DNA of 64,000 nt from Bernardetia sp. MNP-M8 (GTDB lineage Bacteria > Bacteroidota > Bacteroidia > Cytophagales > Bernardetiaceae): assembly GCF_037126285.1 (NCBI RefSeq), contig NZ_CP147012.1, forward strand, positions 5,010,001 through 5,074,000, in the 5' to 3' direction. Shown here piece after piece: positions 38,787-47,789 of the stretch (positions within the stretch are counted from its first letter, which is position 1; the number at the start of each line of letters is the position of its first letter). A model generated the notes under the pieces. The model was not told the origin of the DNA, did no database searches, and saw only the letters and a list, made by a program, of their open reading frames with translations. A program made the translations under genes and the position numbers.

Positions 38787-40745
38787 ATGAAAAACGCAGA
38801 ACAACAACTCACACACCTTCAAGAACTTTTACGCATAGAAAAACGAGAAGATGCAGCACAGTACCAACTCAAAATTGTACAAGCACCACTAGCCAAACGT
38901 CGAAAAGATGGGTTGTGCTGGTTTCCTGTCGGAATAAATGACGAGTTTGTCGGTTTGGGAGGAAGATGGAATATTGATATTGAAAGAACAAATGATAAAG
39001 GACAACCTCATCAGCTCAATGTTGGAAGTATAGTTACTGTTTTTGAGCAAAAAAATGGATTAGAAGGCGAGAAAGTAAATGGCGTTATTAGTAAAGTAGA
39101 GAATAACAAAATGCGTATTGCTCTTAGTAATGATGAACTTCCAGATTTTTTAGAAAATCAAAGTAATAGTATTGGTGTTTACTTGGCTTTTGATGATTCT
39201 ACGTATCGTGAAATGAATTATACGATAGATAAAGTAAAAGATGCCAAAAATGATAGATTATCAGAGTTTAGAGAAGTTTTTTTAGGCGAAAAAGCTCCAA
39301 GTTTTAATACAAAACTAAAAGAAAATGAATATGCACTTCAAGATTTAAACGAATCACAAAAAAATGCTGTTCAGAAAATTCTACAAGCTGAAGATATAGC
39401 CATCATCCATGGGCCTCCAGGGACAGGAAAAACAACTACTTTAGTTGCCTCAATTATTGAAACATTAAAAACAGAAAGACAAGTCTTGGTTTGCGCTCCA
39501 AGTAATACGGCTGTCGATTGGCTTACCGAAAAATTAAATGCAAAAGAGGTAAAGGTAACACGTTTAGGACATCCTGCACGAGTAAGCGATACATTAGAAC
39601 ACATAACTTTAGATGGGAAAATAGAAAATCACCCTGATTACAAGTATTATAAAAAGCTACTAAAACAGTCTGAACAAATGCGAAAAAAAGCATTAAAGTT
39701 CAAACGAAATTTTGGAAAACAAGAGCGAAACGAACGTCAGAATATGCTTCGTGATGCAAAACGATTGAAACAAGATGCTTTAAAACTAGAAGAATATATT
39801 TCAAAACATATCTTAGAAAATTCACAGGTTCTGACTTGTACACTTGCTGGTTCGGCAGGATACATTCTCAAACATCGTACTTTTTCAACACTTTTTATAG
39901 ACGAAGCTGCACAGGCTTTGGAAGGCGCAACTTGGATTCCAATTTTGAAAGCAAATCGTGTAGTTATGGCAGGTGATCATCAACAGCTACCACCAACAAT
40001 AAAATCTTTTGACGCTGCAAAATCAGGGTTAGAAAATACATTATTTGAGAAAATAATAAAAAAACATCCTCAATCAGCACAAATGTTAAGTGTACAATAT
40101 CGTATGAATGAGCAGATTATGGAATTTTCTAATCAAAAATTTTATAAAGGAAATTTAAAAGCTTATGAGACAAATAAAAATCATATTCTTTATGAACATC
40201 TTGCACCAGTAGAATTTGTCGACACAGCAGGATGTGGCTTTTCAGAAGTTCAGGATGAAGAAACATTGAGCCGTTATAATCCAGAGGAAGCAAAGTTAGT
40301 AGTTTCTCATTTAGAACGACTTTTTGAGGAAATTCTACAAAAAATAGAAAGTAAAGAAATCGAAAATCCGAAAGGATTTATTGATAATTTTTCGGTTGGT
40401 GTTCTCTCCACTTATAAATCACAAGTTTATTTATTACGTGATTTGATTCGAAATAATGATTTGCTTGCTAACTACTCCAATCAAATTACAATTCATACTG
40501 TCGATGGTTTTCAAGGACAAGAAAGAGAAGTAATGTATATTTCTTTAGTTCGTTCGAATGAAAAAGGCGAAATTGGTTTTTTGAAAGATTTGCGTAGATT
40601 CAATGTAGCTATTACACGAGCTAAAAAAAGATTAGTAGTTTTTGGAGATTCAGCTACATTGGGTTCTGATGAGTTTTATAAAGACTTTTTAGATTATGCA
40701 GAATCTATTGAGGCTTACAAAAGTGCGTGGGAATATATGGTTTAG
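38787..40745 (+). CDS. SF1 AAA-type DNA/RNA helicase (IGHMBP2/SMUBP2-like)
   Basis: A 652-aa superfamily 1B helicase related to Upf1/IGHMBP2. An N-terminal OB-like region (to ~190) is followed by motif I G-P-P-G-T-G-K-T-T (residues ~210-218), motif Ia A-P-S-N-T-A-V-D, motif II D-E-A-A-Q-A, motif III G-D-H-Q-Q-L-P-P, motif IV/V Q-Y-R-M-N and V-D-G-F-Q-G-Q-E-R, and motif VI N-V-A-I-T-R-A-K. It probably unwinds DNA or RNA 5'-3'. Start at ATG 38787; full family length. Stand-alone gene. Confidence 0.9.
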   Translation: MKNAEQQLTHLQELLRIEKREDAAQYQLKIVQAPLAKRRKDGLCWFPVGINDEFVGLGGRWNIDIERTNDKGQPHQLNVGSIVTVFEQKNGLEGEKVNGVISKVENNKMRIALSNDELPDFLENQSNSIGVYLAFDDSTYREMNYTIDKVKDAKNDRLSEFREVFLGEKAPSFNTKLKENEYALQDLNESQKNAVQKILQAEDIAIIHGPPGTGKTTTLVASIIETLKTERQVLVCAPSNTAVDWLTEKLNAKEVKVTRLGHPARVSDTLEHITLDGKIENHPDYKYYKKLLKQSEQMRKKALKFKRNFGKQERNERQNMLRDAKRLKQDALKLEEYISKHILENSQVLTCTLAGSAGYILKHRTFSTLFIDEAAQALEGATWIPILKANRVVMAGDHQQLPPTIKSFDAAKSGLENTLFEKIIKKHPQSAQMLSVQYRMNEQIMEFSNQKFYKGNLKAYETNKNHILYEHLAPVEFVDTAGCGFSEVQDEETLSRYNPEEAKLVVSHLERLFEEILQKIESKEIENPKGFIDNFSVGVLSTYKSQVYLLRDLIRNNDLLANYSNQITIHTVDGFQGQEREVMYISLVRSNEKGEIGFLKDLRRFNVAITRAKKRLVVFGDSATLGSDEFYKDFLDYAESIEAYKSAWEYMV

Positions 40746-40859
40746 TTTTTAATTCTTTCCAAACATTGAAAGATGAATATAAATATTGAATTTTGGTAGT
40801 GTAATTTATCTGAGTGATTTGTTATCTCTATTTTATTTCCTAGTTTTCATTTTTCACCG

Positions 40860-40955
40860 ATGATTACTACTCCACTTACTTGCCATAAATGTGGTTCAAT
40901 CATCAACTATAATAACGACACTGAGAGAAAATATTTAAAATCATTCAGAATGTAA
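40860..40955 (+). other. Tiny open frame with a CxxC zinc-ribbon-like motif
   Basis: A 31-codon frame (ATG 40860, TAA 40953-40955) has C-H-K-C-G near its start, like the N-terminal half of a zinc ribbon. It is too short for a complete domain and has no visible Shine-Dalgarno. It may be a remnant of a longer gene or chance. The rest of the 373-bp spacer (40746-41118) shows nothing recognisable. Confidence 0.25.
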
Positions 40956-41118
40956 CACTACCCATACTTTACATTTTATTTTTCGGTTCGAATTTTGCAA
41001 ACTCATTAGAGTTAGATTAATTTTAGATAAATTATTTCTTAATGAAGTTTTTTATCAAAATTATACTCTTTAAAATAATTTAATTTCTCTTTCTATTATA
41101 ATTATCAAACACAAAAAT

Positions 41119-41571
41119 ATGATTCGTATTACAAAAATTTTCGCTCTTATCTTCTGCATTGGTCTTTTATCTGCTTTTGTACCACAAGATAGTCCAAACG
41201 CTAAAGTATTAGGAAAATGGAAAACTATTGACGATGAAACTAAAAAAGAAAAATCTATCATCCAAATCTATGAAGTAAATGGAAAAGTACATGGAAAAAT
41301 CGTTGAGCTTTTAAATGGTGTAAGTCAGGATAAAGTATGTACTGAATGTACAGGCAAACGCAAAGGACAAAAACTTGTAGGAATGGATATTATGTACGGA
41401 CTAGAAAAAGATGGTGACAACAAATGGGAAGACGGCAAAATCTATGACCCATCTAAAGGAAAAGAATATAGCTGTGAAATCAAACTTGTTTCAGCTGACA
41501 AGCTAGAAGTAAGAGGATATGTAGGGTTCTCTTTCGTAGGACGTTCTCAAAACTGGTTTAGAGTCAAATAA
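41119..41571 (+). CDS. Secreted DUF2147 protein
   Basis: A 150-aa exported protein with a signal peptide (MIRITKIFALIFCIGLLSAF). The mature domain follows the DUF2147 plan: V-L-G-K-W-K-T-I-D-D-E-T, K-S-I-I-Q-I-Y, a C-x-x-C motif (C-T-E-C) and a final R-G-Y-V-G-F-S-F-V-G-R-S-Q-N-W-F-R. The fold is lipocalin-like; function unknown. It has its own terminator. Confidence 0.88.
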   Translation: MIRITKIFALIFCIGLLSAFVPQDSPNAKVLGKWKTIDDETKKEKSIIQIYEVNGKVHGKIVELLNGVSQDKVCTECTGKRKGQKLVGMDIMYGLEKDGDNKWEDGKIYDPSKGKEYSCEIKLVSADKLEVRGYVGFSFVGRSQNWFRVK

Positions 41572-41597
41572 GCATTCTTTGCTAGATGTAAAATTGG

Positions 41598-41632
41598 AAA
41601 TGGATAATTCATGTTGAATGGATTATCCATTT
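41598..41632 (+). terminator. Hairpin terminator after the DUF2147 gene
   Basis: aaatggataat (41598-41608) and attatccattt (41622-41632) pair perfectly, followed by further T. Confidence 0.75.
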
Positions 41633-41678
41633 TTTTGTTATTTTGTGCATTATTATTTTCAAATTTAAAGATATAAAG

Positions 41679-42197
41679 ATGAGAACAGAAGAAGAATGTA
41701 AACCACAAGAAAAATATTTATTTACAGCTGAATTATTTTCTGATGAATCTATTGCTATTTGGAAAAATGAATGTGTAGAAAGATGTAAAAATAGAGACGA
41801 TAAAGGAGAAGAATATGAAAGATATATTAATTGGAAACCCCAGGATAACGAAGTTGCTTTATTTATTTTGTATGCCTATGCCGATATTAAAATCCCTAAA
41901 CAATTTGATTGCATTTTTGAGTTAAAAAACCCATCAAATTTCATAGTTACTAAATTTACTTTAGTACAAGCAATTTGGGAAGCTTGGTTTCCTTTAGATT
42001 CACTTGACCATGGACATAAACATCTGTGTATATTTGAGTTTGAAGATGAGATTCCCCAAATACTTAAAAAATTACATATTATAAAGAATAAATTTTCAGA
42101 TGCTCCTAAAGGATCTTTACTATTAGGAATATGTCAAAGGAATAATTTAGAAGAAATAAAGCAGGTAAGAGAATTAATTAACTCAAGAGGCTTTTAA
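41679..42197 (+). CDS. Hypothetical soluble protein
   Basis: A 172-aa protein from the ATG at 41679; the frame is open to a TTG at 41643, but the ATG fits better. It is cytosolic, rich in acidic and aromatic residues, and has two early cysteines (C-V-E-R-C). No family recognised. The gene stands alone after the DUF2147 terminator. Confidence 0.55.
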   Translation: MRTEEECKPQEKYLFTAELFSDESIAIWKNECVERCKNRDDKGEEYERYINWKPQDNEVALFILYAYADIKIPKQFDCIFELKNPSNFIVTKFTLVQAIWEAWFPLDSLDHGHKHLCIFEFEDEIPQILKKLHIIKNKFSDAPKGSLLLGICQRNNLEEIKQVRELINSRGF

Positions 42198-42509
42198 AAA
42201 AAGATAATTTCTTTTCTCTAAAAAACATTCCACTACAAAACACTTCATTCACAGTTATTTAGTTATTCAAAAAAGAATAAATCCCTAATATTCTCTCTAA
42301 TTTTGATTTCTGTCTTTTAAATGTTATTTTTTTGGTAAATTTGTAAAATGTAGCTTACTCTTTAGAGTGAGTAAAATTGTACCGAATGCTTTAGCTTTCT
42401 GTTCAAATAAATACTATCCTATAAAACTAAAAACACTTGCCGTTGTTGGTGTCTCCACCAATGACTTATCAGACCTAACAAAAAAATAACTCATAAAAAA
42501 TACATCACT
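42198..42509. repeat. 312-bp spacer with two palindromic repeats
   Basis: It contains the 18-bp near-palindrome at 42354-42371 (exact reverse complement of 16584-16601) and a gccgttgttggtgtc core at 42439-42453 shared with 35194-35209. Both lie in the leader of the acyltransferase gene. Confidence 0.6.
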
Positions 42510-43883
42510 ATGGCTAAAATAGAAATGGTAATGCCCAAAATGGGCGAAAGCGTAATGGAAGGCACAATCCTAACTTGGCTCAAAAGTGTAGGAGATACAA
42601 TCGAACAAGATGAATCTGTTTTGGAAGTAGCAACCGACAAAGTAGATACAGAAGTTCCTGCAACACATGCAGGTACACTTGTCGAAATATTGGCAGAAGA
42701 AGGCGACGTAGTACAAGTAGGTGCAACAATTGCTATTATAGAAACAGAAGTAGACGCAGAAGGTGGAAGCACTCCAAGCTCTCAAGCACCTGTACAAGAA
42801 ACAAAAGAGGAAGAGAAAGAACCAGTTTTGGAAACTGCATCTTCAAATGGTAGCAGTCATGTAAATGGAAACGTTCATCAGCAAAATGATTTTGCTACAG
42901 CTACTCGTTTTTATTCTCCTTTAGTGATGTCTATTGCAAAAGAAGAAAAAGTTTCTGTTTCTGAATTGGAAACTATCGAAGGAACAGGTTTGGAAGGACG
43001 TGTTACCAAAAATGACATGTTCAGCTTCCTTGAAAACAGAAAAAATAATAATGGAAATGGCTCTCAAACTGCTGTTGCTGCTCCTAAAATAGAAGTAAAA
43101 GAACAAAGACAACAATCAACTCCTCAATCAAATCAGAAAATAGAGCAATTACAACCTGTGAAATCATACAGTAATGATATTGAGGTAGTAGAAATGGACA
43201 GAATGCGTAAAATGATTGCCCAAAGAATGGTCGATTCAAAACGTATTTCTCCTCATGTTACTTCATTTATTGAAGCTGATGTTACTAATTTGGTAAACTG
43301 GAGAAACAAATGGAAAAGAGTAGTAAAAGACCGTGATGGTGTTGCACTTACTTTTACGCCTATTTTTGTAGAAGCTGTTGCAAAGGCAATTCAAGATTTC
43401 CCAAAAATCAACTGTTCGGTAGATGGAGATAAAATATTGATGAAAAAAGGAATTCATGTAGGTATTGCTGTTGCTCTTTCGAATGATAATTTGATTGTTC
43501 CAGTTATCAGAAATACAAACGAACTCAACCTTTTAGGAATTACTAAAAAGGTATCAGAGCTTGTAGATAAAGCAAGAAATAACAAACTTTCTCCAGATGA
43601 TTTGTCTGGTGGAACATATACACTTTCAAATATTGGTTCTTTCGGAAATATGTTAGGAACACCAATCATTATGCAGCCACAAGTAGCAATTATGTCTGTC
43701 GGTGCGATTGTCAAAAAACCTGCTGTTGTGGAAACAGAACACGGTGATATGATTGGAATTCGTCACATGATGTATCTTTCTCACTCTTACGACCACAGAG
43801 TTGTAGATGGTGGACTAGGTGGTAAATTTGTAAGACGAGTAGCCGATTATTTAGAGAATTTTGATGTAAATACAACGATTTAG
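42510..43883 (+). CDS. Dihydrolipoyl acyltransferase (E2 of a 2-oxoacid dehydrogenase complex)
   Basis: A 457-aa E2 core enzyme. An N-terminal lipoyl domain carries the lipoylated Lys44 in E-V-A-T-D-K-V-D-T-E-V-P. A Ser/Glu-rich linker leads to the peripheral subunit-binding domain (F-Y-S-P-L-V-M-S-I-A-K ... G-R-V-T-K-N-D). The catalytic acyltransferase domain has the H-x-x-x-D-G motif in Y-D-H-R-V-V-D-G-G near the C-terminus. Pyruvate, 2-oxoglutarate or branched-chain specificity cannot be decided; the E1 and E3 genes are not adjacent. A terminator follows at 43945. Confidence 0.92.
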   Translation: MAKIEMVMPKMGESVMEGTILTWLKSVGDTIEQDESVLEVATDKVDTEVPATHAGTLVEILAEEGDVVQVGATIAIIETEVDAEGGSTPSSQAPVQETKEEEKEPVLETASSNGSSHVNGNVHQQNDFATATRFYSPLVMSIAKEEKVSVSELETIEGTGLEGRVTKNDMFSFLENRKNNNGNGSQTAVAAPKIEVKEQRQQSTPQSNQKIEQLQPVKSYSNDIEVVEMDRMRKMIAQRMVDSKRISPHVTSFIEADVTNLVNWRNKWKRVVKDRDGVALTFTPIFVEAVAKAIQDFPKINCSVDGDKILMKKGIHVGIAVALSNDNLIVPVIRNTNELNLLGITKKVSELVDKARNNKLSPDDLSGGTYTLSNIGSFGNMLGTPIIMQPQVAIMSVGAIVKKPAVVETEHGDMIGIRHMMYLSHSYDHRVVDGGLGGKFVRRVADYLENFDVNTTI

Positions 43884-43944
43884 TGATAAGTTGTAAGTAA
43901 TAAATTATAAGTGAAATAAAAACACATTTGACTTAGAAAATTAG

Positions 43945-43978
43945 AAAGGCATTGAATGAAATTTTATTCAATGCCTTT
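43945..43978 (+). terminator. Hairpin terminator after the acyltransferase gene
   Basis: aaaggcattgaat (43945-43957) and attcaatgccttt (43966-43978) pair perfectly and are followed by T residues. Confidence 0.8.
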
Positions 43979-44064
43979 TTTTGCTTAATTTCATGGAAAA
44001 TCTAGTGTTTCAAATAGCAAAGTTTCATTCTAAAGATCCACAAGAACATACTCTTATTTTATAG

Positions 44065-44541
44065 TTACTCTATCCATAATTTATTCAAATCTTTTACAAA
44101 AAATACTTTATCTAAAGGATTTTTTAAGAAATTAAGAGGTAATTCATTTTCCAAAATTTCTCTAAATCCATTTTTTTTATAGAAAGTTTGAGCTGCTTTA
44201 AATTGGTTCATTGTTCCAAGATAGATTTTAGAAATTTGATTTTCCTCACTCCATTCGATAACAGTTTCAAGCAATAGTTTTGAGAGTCCAAATTCTTTTC
44301 CACGAAACTCTTTTTTTAACATCATTTTTTTTAAAACTCCAAACTCATTTTGTACAACAACAACTCCGACTGTGCCAACCACTTTTCCATTATATAGTGC
44401 AACCCAATAGTTATCAGGAATGCTAGGAGTTTCAACTGTTACTTTTGGAAATATTTGTTCCTCAAATTCCACTGCAATTTCATTCATCATCTCATCAATT
44501 CCATTTTGATGAACGCTTTCATAAATAACAATTTTTGTCAT
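44065..44541 (-). CDS. GNAT-family N-acetyltransferase
   Basis: A 158-aa GNAT protein. The acetyl-CoA site is seen as M-M-L-K-K-E-F-R-G-K-E-F-G-L-S-K-L-L (R-x-x-G-x-G/A type loop), followed by A-x-x-F-Y-K-K-N-G-F. Substrate unknown. The gene lies 11 bp downstream of an HTH gene on the same strand, so the pair is almost certainly one transcript. A toxin-antitoxin relation is possible, but most GNATs are not toxins. Confidence 0.85.
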   Translation of the reverse strand: MTKIVIYESVHQNGIDEMMNEIAVEFEEQIFPKVTVETPSIPDNYWVALYNGKVVGTVGVVVVQNEFGVLKKMMLKKEFRGKEFGLSKLLLETVIEWSEENQISKIYLGTMNQFKAAQTFYKKNGFREILENELPLNFLKNPLDKVFFVKDLNKLWIE

Positions 44542-44552
44542 GCGTTAGATTT

Positions 44553-44849
44553 TTAAGATTTCTTTCTACTCAAGTATTCTTCCTTATCTTCCAACTGAAA
44601 AACAGGAAACTTACCTATTGTCAAAGAAATTTCTAGGATTTTTTCTAAACTAAAATCATTGCCTTCTCCATTTAATAGTTGAGAAGCCTGTTTTTTACTA
44701 ATTTCTAAATCTACTGCTAATTGAGTTTTGTTGAAGTTCTTTTCCTTCATATAAACTAAGATAGCATCGTAGAGCATACCATTTATTTCATCAATCCAAT
44801 AATCAGGTTGATTTAAAGTTTGTATTGGAACACCTGTTTTGTTTTTCAT
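44553..44849 (-). CDS. XRE-type helix-turn-helix protein
   Basis: A 98-aa protein whose central part (K-T-Q-L-A-V-D-L-E-I-S-K-K-Q-A-S-Q-L-L-N) is a Cro/C1-type HTH (residues ~42-62). There is no other domain. It is upstream of and coupled to the GNAT gene, which it may regulate. Confidence 0.8.
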   Translation of the reverse strand: MKNKTGVPIQTLNQPDYWIDEINGMLYDAILVYMKEKNFNKTQLAVDLEISKKQASQLLNGEGNDFSLEKILEISLTIGKFPVFQLEDKEEYLSRKKS

Positions 44850-45040
44850 TTTGTTAGTTTTTGGTTATTGCTCATTTGTAGTGAGTGAGTAGTACATATT
44901 TCTAGTCTGATACTTCACAAACGTACCCAAACAAAATTACAAATCTAAAAAACTACCTCCAAAACAATCCAAGAAATATAAAATTTTGCTTGAATCTTTT
45001 CCTATTTTTAAAACTTATTTGTCCAGTAACAACAAATACA

Positions 45041-45270
45041 AAAACCACGGCTACAAGCCGAATACATATAAATCACTCGTTAAAAACGAGCGATAGCCAC
45101 AAAAAAACCAAGCAAGGGCAGGGGGTGTTGGGTTGCTTTGGAAATACAAAAGGCACGGCAAGAAAGTAAATACAAAAATACTACACTCGCAAATCTGAAG
45201 ATTTGCCAAACTGATAAATCGTAGTCTTTAGACAACGCTTAACAACAAAATAATCTACGACCAACGAGGC
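45041..45270. repeat. Dispersed palindromic repeat family, copy A
   Basis: About 230 bp, near-identical in blocks to copy B at 50143 and copy C at 51419. Blocks are a ggctacaagccg palindrome, actcgttaaaaacgagc hairpin, a GTGTTGGGTTGCTTTGGAAA block, a gcaaatct/agatttgc hairpin, and a final block reading ATAAATCGTAGTC ... GACAACGC ... ATAATCTACGA. It lies between the HTH and S41 peptidase genes, which run the same way. No open frame. Confidence 0.75.
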
Positions 45271-45341
45271 GATTTTACCATATTTTTTTAGGGGAAGTAA
45301 ATTTTCATAATCTAAAAAGAAACTTTAAATCCGAGTTCATG

Positions 45342-46370
45342 TTATTCTAGGTAAGCAATTGCATACTCTAGCACCTTATCTATTCCCTGCTGAATATCCA
45401 CATTCGTATTTTTTATGAAAAAATCTGGAGGTATTCCAACTCCTTCAAAACTTACACCAGAAGGGCTTAATGTCTTTTGATATGAAAATCCAAAAGCCCA
45501 ACCATTTGGTAGTGTTCTAATTGCAGATAAGTTGGACGTTCCTCCTGATGTTTTATCTCCTATATGATATACATGACTAAAAGCTTTCATATTTAGACAA
45601 AAATCTTCACCTGCACTAATCGTTTGTCTATCTGTAATTAAAACTACTGGTTTTAGATACCTATAACCATCAGGTTTCTGTGTAATTTTTTTTGTTGGCT
45701 CATCAAAATCATCATGTGCAGAACCATTTTTAGACTGCACAGTGAAGATGAAGTGTTCTCCATCAGAGAATGCTCCTGCTGAAGTAAACGCATAGTCAGG
45801 GTCTCCACCACCATTATTCCTAATATCAACGATTAAACCTTCAGTATTGTCAAACTTTTCTACAATTTTTTGAATATCCCTAGGATAATCTCCTTGCATG
45901 TCTCCAAAATGGATATATCCGATATTTTTACCTTGAATCAAACCGTATGTAATAGCTGTATCTCTAGCCACTTCATACAAGAAGTTCATATAATTTTCTC
46001 TTACTACTTTTCGTGAAAATTCAGCTATAGCATGCTCTCTTGTCCTACTTCCTGATAGAAAAAATTTTTTATCATGATAATAATCAATCATAAATGTATG
46101 ACTATCATCTAATTTATCTATCATTTGTGTACAAATATTCCAAAGTTCTTCATTTGTAGTTATTGGCGTAACTAAAGGACGATTTTGAGAGTATTCATCC
46201 TGCCAGTTTAAGTCTTTAAATTCAAAAGGGGCATAATATTCATCAAACTCTTTCCAAAATATTTCGAAGTTTGTTTCAGGGTCATTTACAGGTTCTTCGA
46301 AAAATCCTTTTTCACAAGAAAACAAAAGGAATGTTAATAGGCTAATCAAATATATGAAGTTAAGTTTCAT
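45342..46370 (-). CDS. S41-family peptidase lipoprotein
   Basis: A 342-aa lipoprotein starting at the ATG at 46370 (the open frame reaches a GTG or TTG at 46409 but overlaps the upstream gene). The signal sequence ends in F-S-C. The mature part is an S41 (tail-specific protease-like) domain: I-R-N-N-G-G-G-D near residue 185 and the catalytic Ser in Q-T-I-S-A-G-E-D, with a Lys four residues or so later in N-M-K. It starts 4 bp after the stop of the outer-membrane protein gene, so the two are cotranscribed. Confidence 0.85.
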   Translation of the reverse strand: MKLNFIYLISLLTFLLFSCEKGFFEEPVNDPETNFEIFWKEFDEYYAPFEFKDLNWQDEYSQNRPLVTPITTNEELWNICTQMIDKLDDSHTFMIDYYHDKKFFLSGSRTREHAIAEFSRKVVRENYMNFLYEVARDTAITYGLIQGKNIGYIHFGDMQGDYPRDIQKIVEKFDNTEGLIVDIRNNGGGDPDYAFTSAGAFSDGEHFIFTVQSKNGSAHDDFDEPTKKITQKPDGYRYLKPVVLITDRQTISAGEDFCLNMKAFSHVYHIGDKTSGGTSNLSAIRTLPNGWAFGFSYQKTLSPSGVSFEGVGIPPDFFIKNTNVDIQQGIDKVLEYAIAYLE

Positions 46371-46374
46371 TGTA

Positions 46375-47151
46375 TTAAAATTTATATTTAAGTGATGTTT
46401 GTAAACCAAAAGACTGAAAAGTAATTTTCTTTACATCACCTGTTTTATAGTGATTGCTAAGAAAAGACACGATGATATCAAATTTATTTGATAGTTGTTT
46501 TTGATAAGAAAAAGAGTTTCGCCATCTAAATAACTCATTTATAAATTTGAAAGAACCATTTTTAAGTAGTTCACCCCTATCTAAATCCTTAATCCAGTAT
46601 TCATCATAAGTAGAATATGGAGGAAATCCAACTTTACTCATAACACCTAATGATGAAGACCACAGAAAAACACTCTTATCACTAATTTGATACTTTAGTC
46701 TTGTATAGACATCTAAGTTTAAAGATGGCACAAGAGTTACGACGTCGGTTATAGTAGCAAATTTATATTGTTGTATCCATAAGTTGTAGGAAATAGCTCC
46801 ACCTACTTTAAAATTCCATTTGTTATTTTTCCATATATTTCTAGCATAAATTAATTCTGCGTAATATTCTGCATAATTAGGACTATAATGAGCATATTTG
46901 CTTTCCAATTCTCCGTTTCTTAATCCTAGTGATAAGCCAATAAATGAATTGGTGGGTTCTAGCTCAAAATATAAATTTGTTTGTAAAATAGTACCTTCCG
47001 AATTGATAAAAGAAAGATGTTGATTATTACTTTTCAAGTAATCAAGTCCAATATCAAGACGAATATTTTTAGCAACGTAATTTTCTTCATTTTGTGCCTG
47101 TATGCTCTGAATAAAGCAGAGTACAAATAGCAATATTGTGTAAGGTTTCAT
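46375..47151 (-). CDS. Predicted outer-membrane beta-barrel protein
   Basis: A 258-aa protein with a signal peptide (to S-I-Q-A-Q) and alternating aromatic strands (Y-A-E-L-I-Y-A-R, W-N-F-K-V-G-G-A-I-S-Y), ending in L-Q-T-S-L-K-Y-K-F, a typical beta-barrel C-terminus. Function unknown. First gene of a two-gene unit with the S41 peptidase lipoprotein; the pairing suggests both act at the outer membrane. Confidence 0.75.
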   Translation of the reverse strand: MKPYTILLFVLCFIQSIQAQNEENYVAKNIRLDIGLDYLKSNNQHLSFINSEGTILQTNLYFELEPTNSFIGLSLGLRNGELESKYAHYSPNYAEYYAELIYARNIWKNNKWNFKVGGAISYNLWIQQYKFATITDVVTLVPSLNLDVYTRLKYQISDKSVFLWSSSLGVMSKVGFPPYSTYDEYWIKDLDRGELLKNGSFKFINELFRWRNSFSYQKQLSNKFDIIVSFLSNHYKTGDVKKITFQSFGLQTSLKYKF

Positions 47152-47494
47152 AGTTAAATTATTTTGAATTGTCTTCTTTTAAAATGCTATACGCATTATT
47201 TTTTTTACTGTAAGTTATTGATTATCAAGATTTAATAGCTTTTAGTTCATGGTTTTTAATTACTTATTTAAGATAAGTAAAAACTAAATTTTTGCTAAGG
47301 TACATTAGCTATGAATAAAAATCTTGTAAAATATTGCACTATATTATTTAGCTGACAATTATTATGCTTCTAGCATCCTTATAGAAGAACTCATTCCCTT
47401 ATACTGCACTTTATGAGAGAAAATAATTATTATCTGTCATTTCCCACCCTAGATTATAATAAAATCAGTATTTTTAGAACACTATTTTTCTTCT
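47152..47494. other. 343-bp spacer
   Basis: AT-rich region between the divergent outer-membrane protein gene and a transposase remnant. No repeats or RNA features recognised. Confidence 0.3.
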
Positions 47495-47689
47495 ATGCAG
47501 TTTCCCTTAGTCAGTACATCTATAGACCATTTAGGATTAGTTAGTGCCATTTTTAACGAACTAGGCTTGGTAGAGTTGATAGACTCGTTGATTGAACAAG
47601 ATATTGAAAATCGCAAAATAAGCGTTGGCACTTCTTGTAAAGTGCCACTCGCTCGTCGTAGTGTTCCAATAGCCAAACAAAAAAACTGA
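47495..47689 (+). pseudogene. Transposase remnant (DUF4277 N-terminus, IS1634-like)
   Basis: A 64-codon frame beginning with the typical N-terminus of DUF4277-type transposases (S-I-D-H-L-G-L-V-S-A-I-F-N-E-L-G-L-V-E-L-I-D) and continuing to K-I-S-V-G-T, after which the expected long DDE portion is missing. No inverted repeats are visible. It is a dead fragment in an IS-rich stretch. Confidence 0.65.
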
Positions 47690-47789
47690 CTGTTAAAATA
47701 ATGATACCTTAGAAAAAACTATGGAGAAGTTGAGTAAATTGTAAAATTTTATTTAGATTTTTAATTAATTGATTCTAAAAATAAAAAGT

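Noticed and set aside
42491-43714. Several minus-strand frames opposite the E2 acyltransferase gene
   Set aside because: Low-complexity, Ser/Thr/Cys/Phe-rich translations typical of antisense frames of a highly coding strand.
45041-45270. CRISPR array
   Set aside because: The repeats are not regularly spaced and differ in module content; no cas genes are nearby.
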